Below are positions 7,591 through 8,141 of a stretch of 8,141 bases of DNA, piece after piece. This DNA is from Chitinophagaceae bacterium (GTDB lineage Bacteria; Bacteroidota; Bacteroidia; Chitinophagales; Chitinophagaceae), in NCBI GenBank assembly GCA_016741945.1, contig JACVCQ010000089.1:1-8141 (forward strand). The letters run 5' to 3'. A program made the position numbers and the translations under genes. Within the stretch, counting starts at the first letter, position 1; every line of letters starts with the position of its first letter. The notes beneath the pieces are model-generated. The model saw only the letters and a program-made list of their open reading frames with translations, was not told the origin of the DNA and searched no databases.

Positions 7591-7611
7591 AGAAAATCTT
7601 TCTGATTTTCT
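7591..7611. repeat. AT-rich inverted repeat upstream of era
   Basis: AGAAAATC (7591-7598) and GATTTTCT (7604-7611) form an 8-bp stem with a 5-base loop. On the minus strand a short T-run (TTTT, ending inside and just after the stem) follows, so it could be a weak terminator for transcripts arriving from the GIY-YIG region. With the hairpin at 7632-7670 it is the main structure in the 278-base gap between era and the nuclease gene. Confidence 0.45.
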
Positions 7612-7631
7612 GGGATTTTAAAAACCCTACT

Positions 7632-7670
7632 TAAATATCAACGGCCCCATATCGAGGCCGTTGATATTTA
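7632..7670. repeat. Long perfect hairpin, 15-bp stem
   Basis: TAAATATCAACGGCC (7632-7646) and its exact complement (7656-7670) enclose a 9-base loop. The hairpin begins three bases beyond the 3' end of the tRNA-like remnant in minus direction, the place of a tRNA terminator. On the minus strand the first T-run (TTTTT) comes only after seven bases (AGTAGGG), while on the plus strand TTTT follows at once. It is probably a terminator, direction uncertain. Confidence 0.6.
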
Positions 7671-7673
7671 TTT

Positions 7674-7734
7674 TGTTGCGAGGGAAGGGATCGAACCTCC
7701 GTCCGCCTAAGGCGGATATGAGCCCAAAGAGCAG
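7674..7734 (-). pseudogene. Initiator-tRNA-like 3' fragment, copy 1
   Basis: On the minus strand this resembles the 3' part of an initiator tRNA(Met). TTTGGGCTCATAT matches the D-stem end, the GGG of the anticodon stem and the CAT anticodon loop. GGAGG, TTCGATC, CCTTC forms a sound T-arm with one G-U pair, and CCTCGCA plus ACA matches the 3' acceptor strand and tail. The 5' acceptor strand and most of the D-arm are absent, and the 3' anticodon stem and variable loop are replaced by the palindrome at 7702-7716, so it cannot fold as a tRNA. It begins directly after the stop codon of the GIY-YIG gene. The initiator assignment rests on GGG before CTCAT and on the CGCAAC end; another CAT-anticodon tRNA is possible. 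Confidence 0.6.
7702..7716. repeat. 15-base palindromic repeat inside tRNA-like copy 1
   Basis: TCCGCCTAAGGCGGA, arms of six bases around a 3-base centre. The same element is at 8043-8057 and, reverse-complemented, at 4893-4907 behind the unrelated lipoprotein gene. It sits where a tRNA would have its 3' anticodon stem and variable loop. Confidence 0.85.
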
Positions 7735-7980
7735 TTAAAGGGAAAATGTTTTTCGAATCCATTCTCTTCCTTTACCTGATTTAAGTTCCTTCTCTCTACA
7801 AAGAGCTTCTTGCTTGGTCTGAAATTCTTCAAAATGAAGCAATTTCCATGGTCTGTACAATCTTGTCCAACCTTTTTTACCAAGCTCGTTATGTGATTTA
7901 AGCCTTTCTTCTAAGTTCCCTGTAAATCCTACATATATCTTATTATAAGATTCAGAATGTAAAATATAGACTTTAAACAT
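7735..7980 (-). CDS. Small GIY-YIG nuclease domain protein
   Basis: An 81-residue protein made of a single GIY-YIG endonuclease domain of the stand-alone YhbQ/UvrC-N type. Catalytic features are intact: VYIL (4-7) and IYVGFTGN (15-22) supply the two tyrosines of the GIY and YIG strands, with arginine in LEERLKSHN (Arg26) and the metal-binding glutamate in CREKELKSGKG (Glu63). No DNA-binding domain is attached, so the target is unknown. I start it at the ATG at 7978-7980, which gives the family's usual MFKVYIL opening. The frame stays open to 8103, but that extension would read through a terminator and a tRNA-like remnant and is surely not coding. The start codon is five bases from the T-run of that terminator, leaving no room for a promoter. 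The stop is directly followed by a tRNA-like fragment. Its last 21 codons recur identically at the right edge, so it is one unit of a tandem module. Confidence 0.85.
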   Translation of the reverse strand: MFKVYILHSESYNKIYVGFTGNLEERLKSHNELGKKGWTRLYRPWKLLHFEEFQTKQEALCREKELKSGKGREWIRKTFSL

Positions 7981-7984
7981 AACT

Positions 7985-8009
7985 AAAAAGACCTCCCTTT
8001 GAGGCCTTT
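7985..8009 (-). terminator. Rho-independent terminator between tRNA-like copy 2 and the GIY-YIG gene
   Basis: On the minus strand AAAGGCCTC (8009-8001), loop AAAGG, GAGGTCTTT (7995-7987), a 9-bp stem with one G-U, and T continuing to 7985. It lies six bases after the tRNA-like 3' end, where tRNA genes carry their terminators, and five bases before the nuclease ATG. Confidence 0.8.
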
Positions 8010-8014
8010 CGTTC

Positions 8015-8075
8015 TGTTGCGAGGGAAGGGATCGAACCTCCGTCCGCCTAAGGCGGATATGAGCCCAAAGAGCAG
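8015..8075 (-). pseudogene. Initiator-tRNA-like 3' fragment, copy 2
   Basis: Same sequence as the fragment at 7674-7734, including the palindrome (8043-8057) that destroys the anticodon stem. Unlike copy 1 it is followed on the minus strand by a compact terminator hairpin and then the GIY-YIG gene. The sequence after the tRNA-like 3' end differs completely between the copies. Confidence 0.6.
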
Positions 8076-8141
8076 TTAAAGGGAAAATGTTTTTCGAATC
8101 CATTCTCTTCCTTTACCTGATTTAAGTTCCTTCTCTCTACA
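8076..8141 (-). CDS. GIY-YIG nuclease, second copy, partial (C-terminus only)
   Basis: The last 21 residues and the stop codon of a second GIY-YIG frame, identical in DNA to the end of the gene at 7735-7980. The segment holds CREKELKSGKGREW and ends in RKTFSL. The remainder lies beyond the right edge. Whether this is a separate intact gene, a fragment, or the same copy re-entered by an assembler cannot be decided here. Confidence 0.6.
   Translation of the reverse strand, partial: CREKELKSGKGREWIRKTFSL

Larger units (their letters stand above)
7674..7800. repeat. Direct repeat, copy 1 (127 bp identical to 8015-8141)
   Basis: Every base equals the copy at 8015-8141; the base before differs (T at 7673, C at 8014). 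The repeat covers the tRNA-like remnant and the last 21 codons of the GIY-YIG gene. The left boundary falls exactly at the 3' end of the tRNA-like sequence (CGCAACA on the minus strand). The unit spacing is 341 bases. Confidence 0.97.
8015..8141. repeat. Direct repeat, copy 2, cut by the window edge
   Basis: Identical over all 127 bases to 7674-7800 and running to the last base of the window, so the true length is unknown. It holds the second tRNA-like fragment and the tail of a second GIY-YIG reading frame. Confidence 0.97.

Noticed and set aside
7674..7734. A functional tRNA gene
   Set aside because: The 5' acceptor strand and most of the D-arm are absent and the anticodon stem is disrupted by the palindrome, so no cloverleaf forms.
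7981..8103. N-terminal extension of the GIY-YIG frame to an ATG at 8103
   Set aside because: It would translate the terminator and the tRNA-like remnant, and the family starts at the internal ATG at 7980.
7674..8141. CRISPR array
   Set aside because: Only two repeats, 127 bases or longer and 341 bases apart, with coding sequence between them.

Overview
The window reads as a chromosomal segment of a Bacteroidota bacterium, most likely of the Chitinophagaceae or a relative. Three observations support this: a PorQ-type protein of the type IX secretion system, which is specific to this phylum; promoters of the Bacteroidota form (TTTG, 19 bases, TAnnTTTG) with A-rich rather than Shine-Dalgarno-like start regions; and a housekeeping block of era, der and lon. 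The genus assignment is a guess from protein flavour. No database search was run.

Layout from left to right. A 5'-truncated HAD-family hydrolase (1-473) and a chloramphenicol-acetyltransferase-like gene (476-1102) lie on the plus strand two bases apart and look like one operon. Everything to their right is on the minus strand: porQ (1106-about 2140, convergent with the acetyltransferase gene), lon (2324-4726), a 64-residue Ala/Ser/Thr-rich lipoprotein (4952-5146), der (5228-6541), era (6584-7456), and a small GIY-YIG nuclease gene (7735-7980). The right edge cuts a second copy of the tail of that nuclease gene.

Transcription can be partly read from the sequence. Era and der are 42 bases apart and probably share a promoter at about 7494-7524. 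The lipoprotein has a consensus promoter directly after der and a strong terminator at 4856-4884. Lon has its own -7-like box and ends at a strong terminator at 2201-2231. That terminator contains the only upstream ATG in the porQ frame, so porQ almost certainly starts at a non-ATG codon further in. Era and Der are the two classic ribosome-assembly GTPases, Lon is the ATP-dependent quality-control protease, and PorQ serves protein secretion across the outer membrane.

The most unusual part is the right end. The GIY-YIG gene is followed by a 61-base stretch resembling the 3' part of an initiator tRNA (CAT anticodon, T-arm, 3' acceptor strand), broken by a 15-base GC-rich palindrome. The stretch recurs 341 bases away, so nuclease gene and tRNA-like remnant form a tandem module. 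The terminal identity is exactly 127 bases and runs to the last base of the window, so the array may be collapsed or longer in the real genome.
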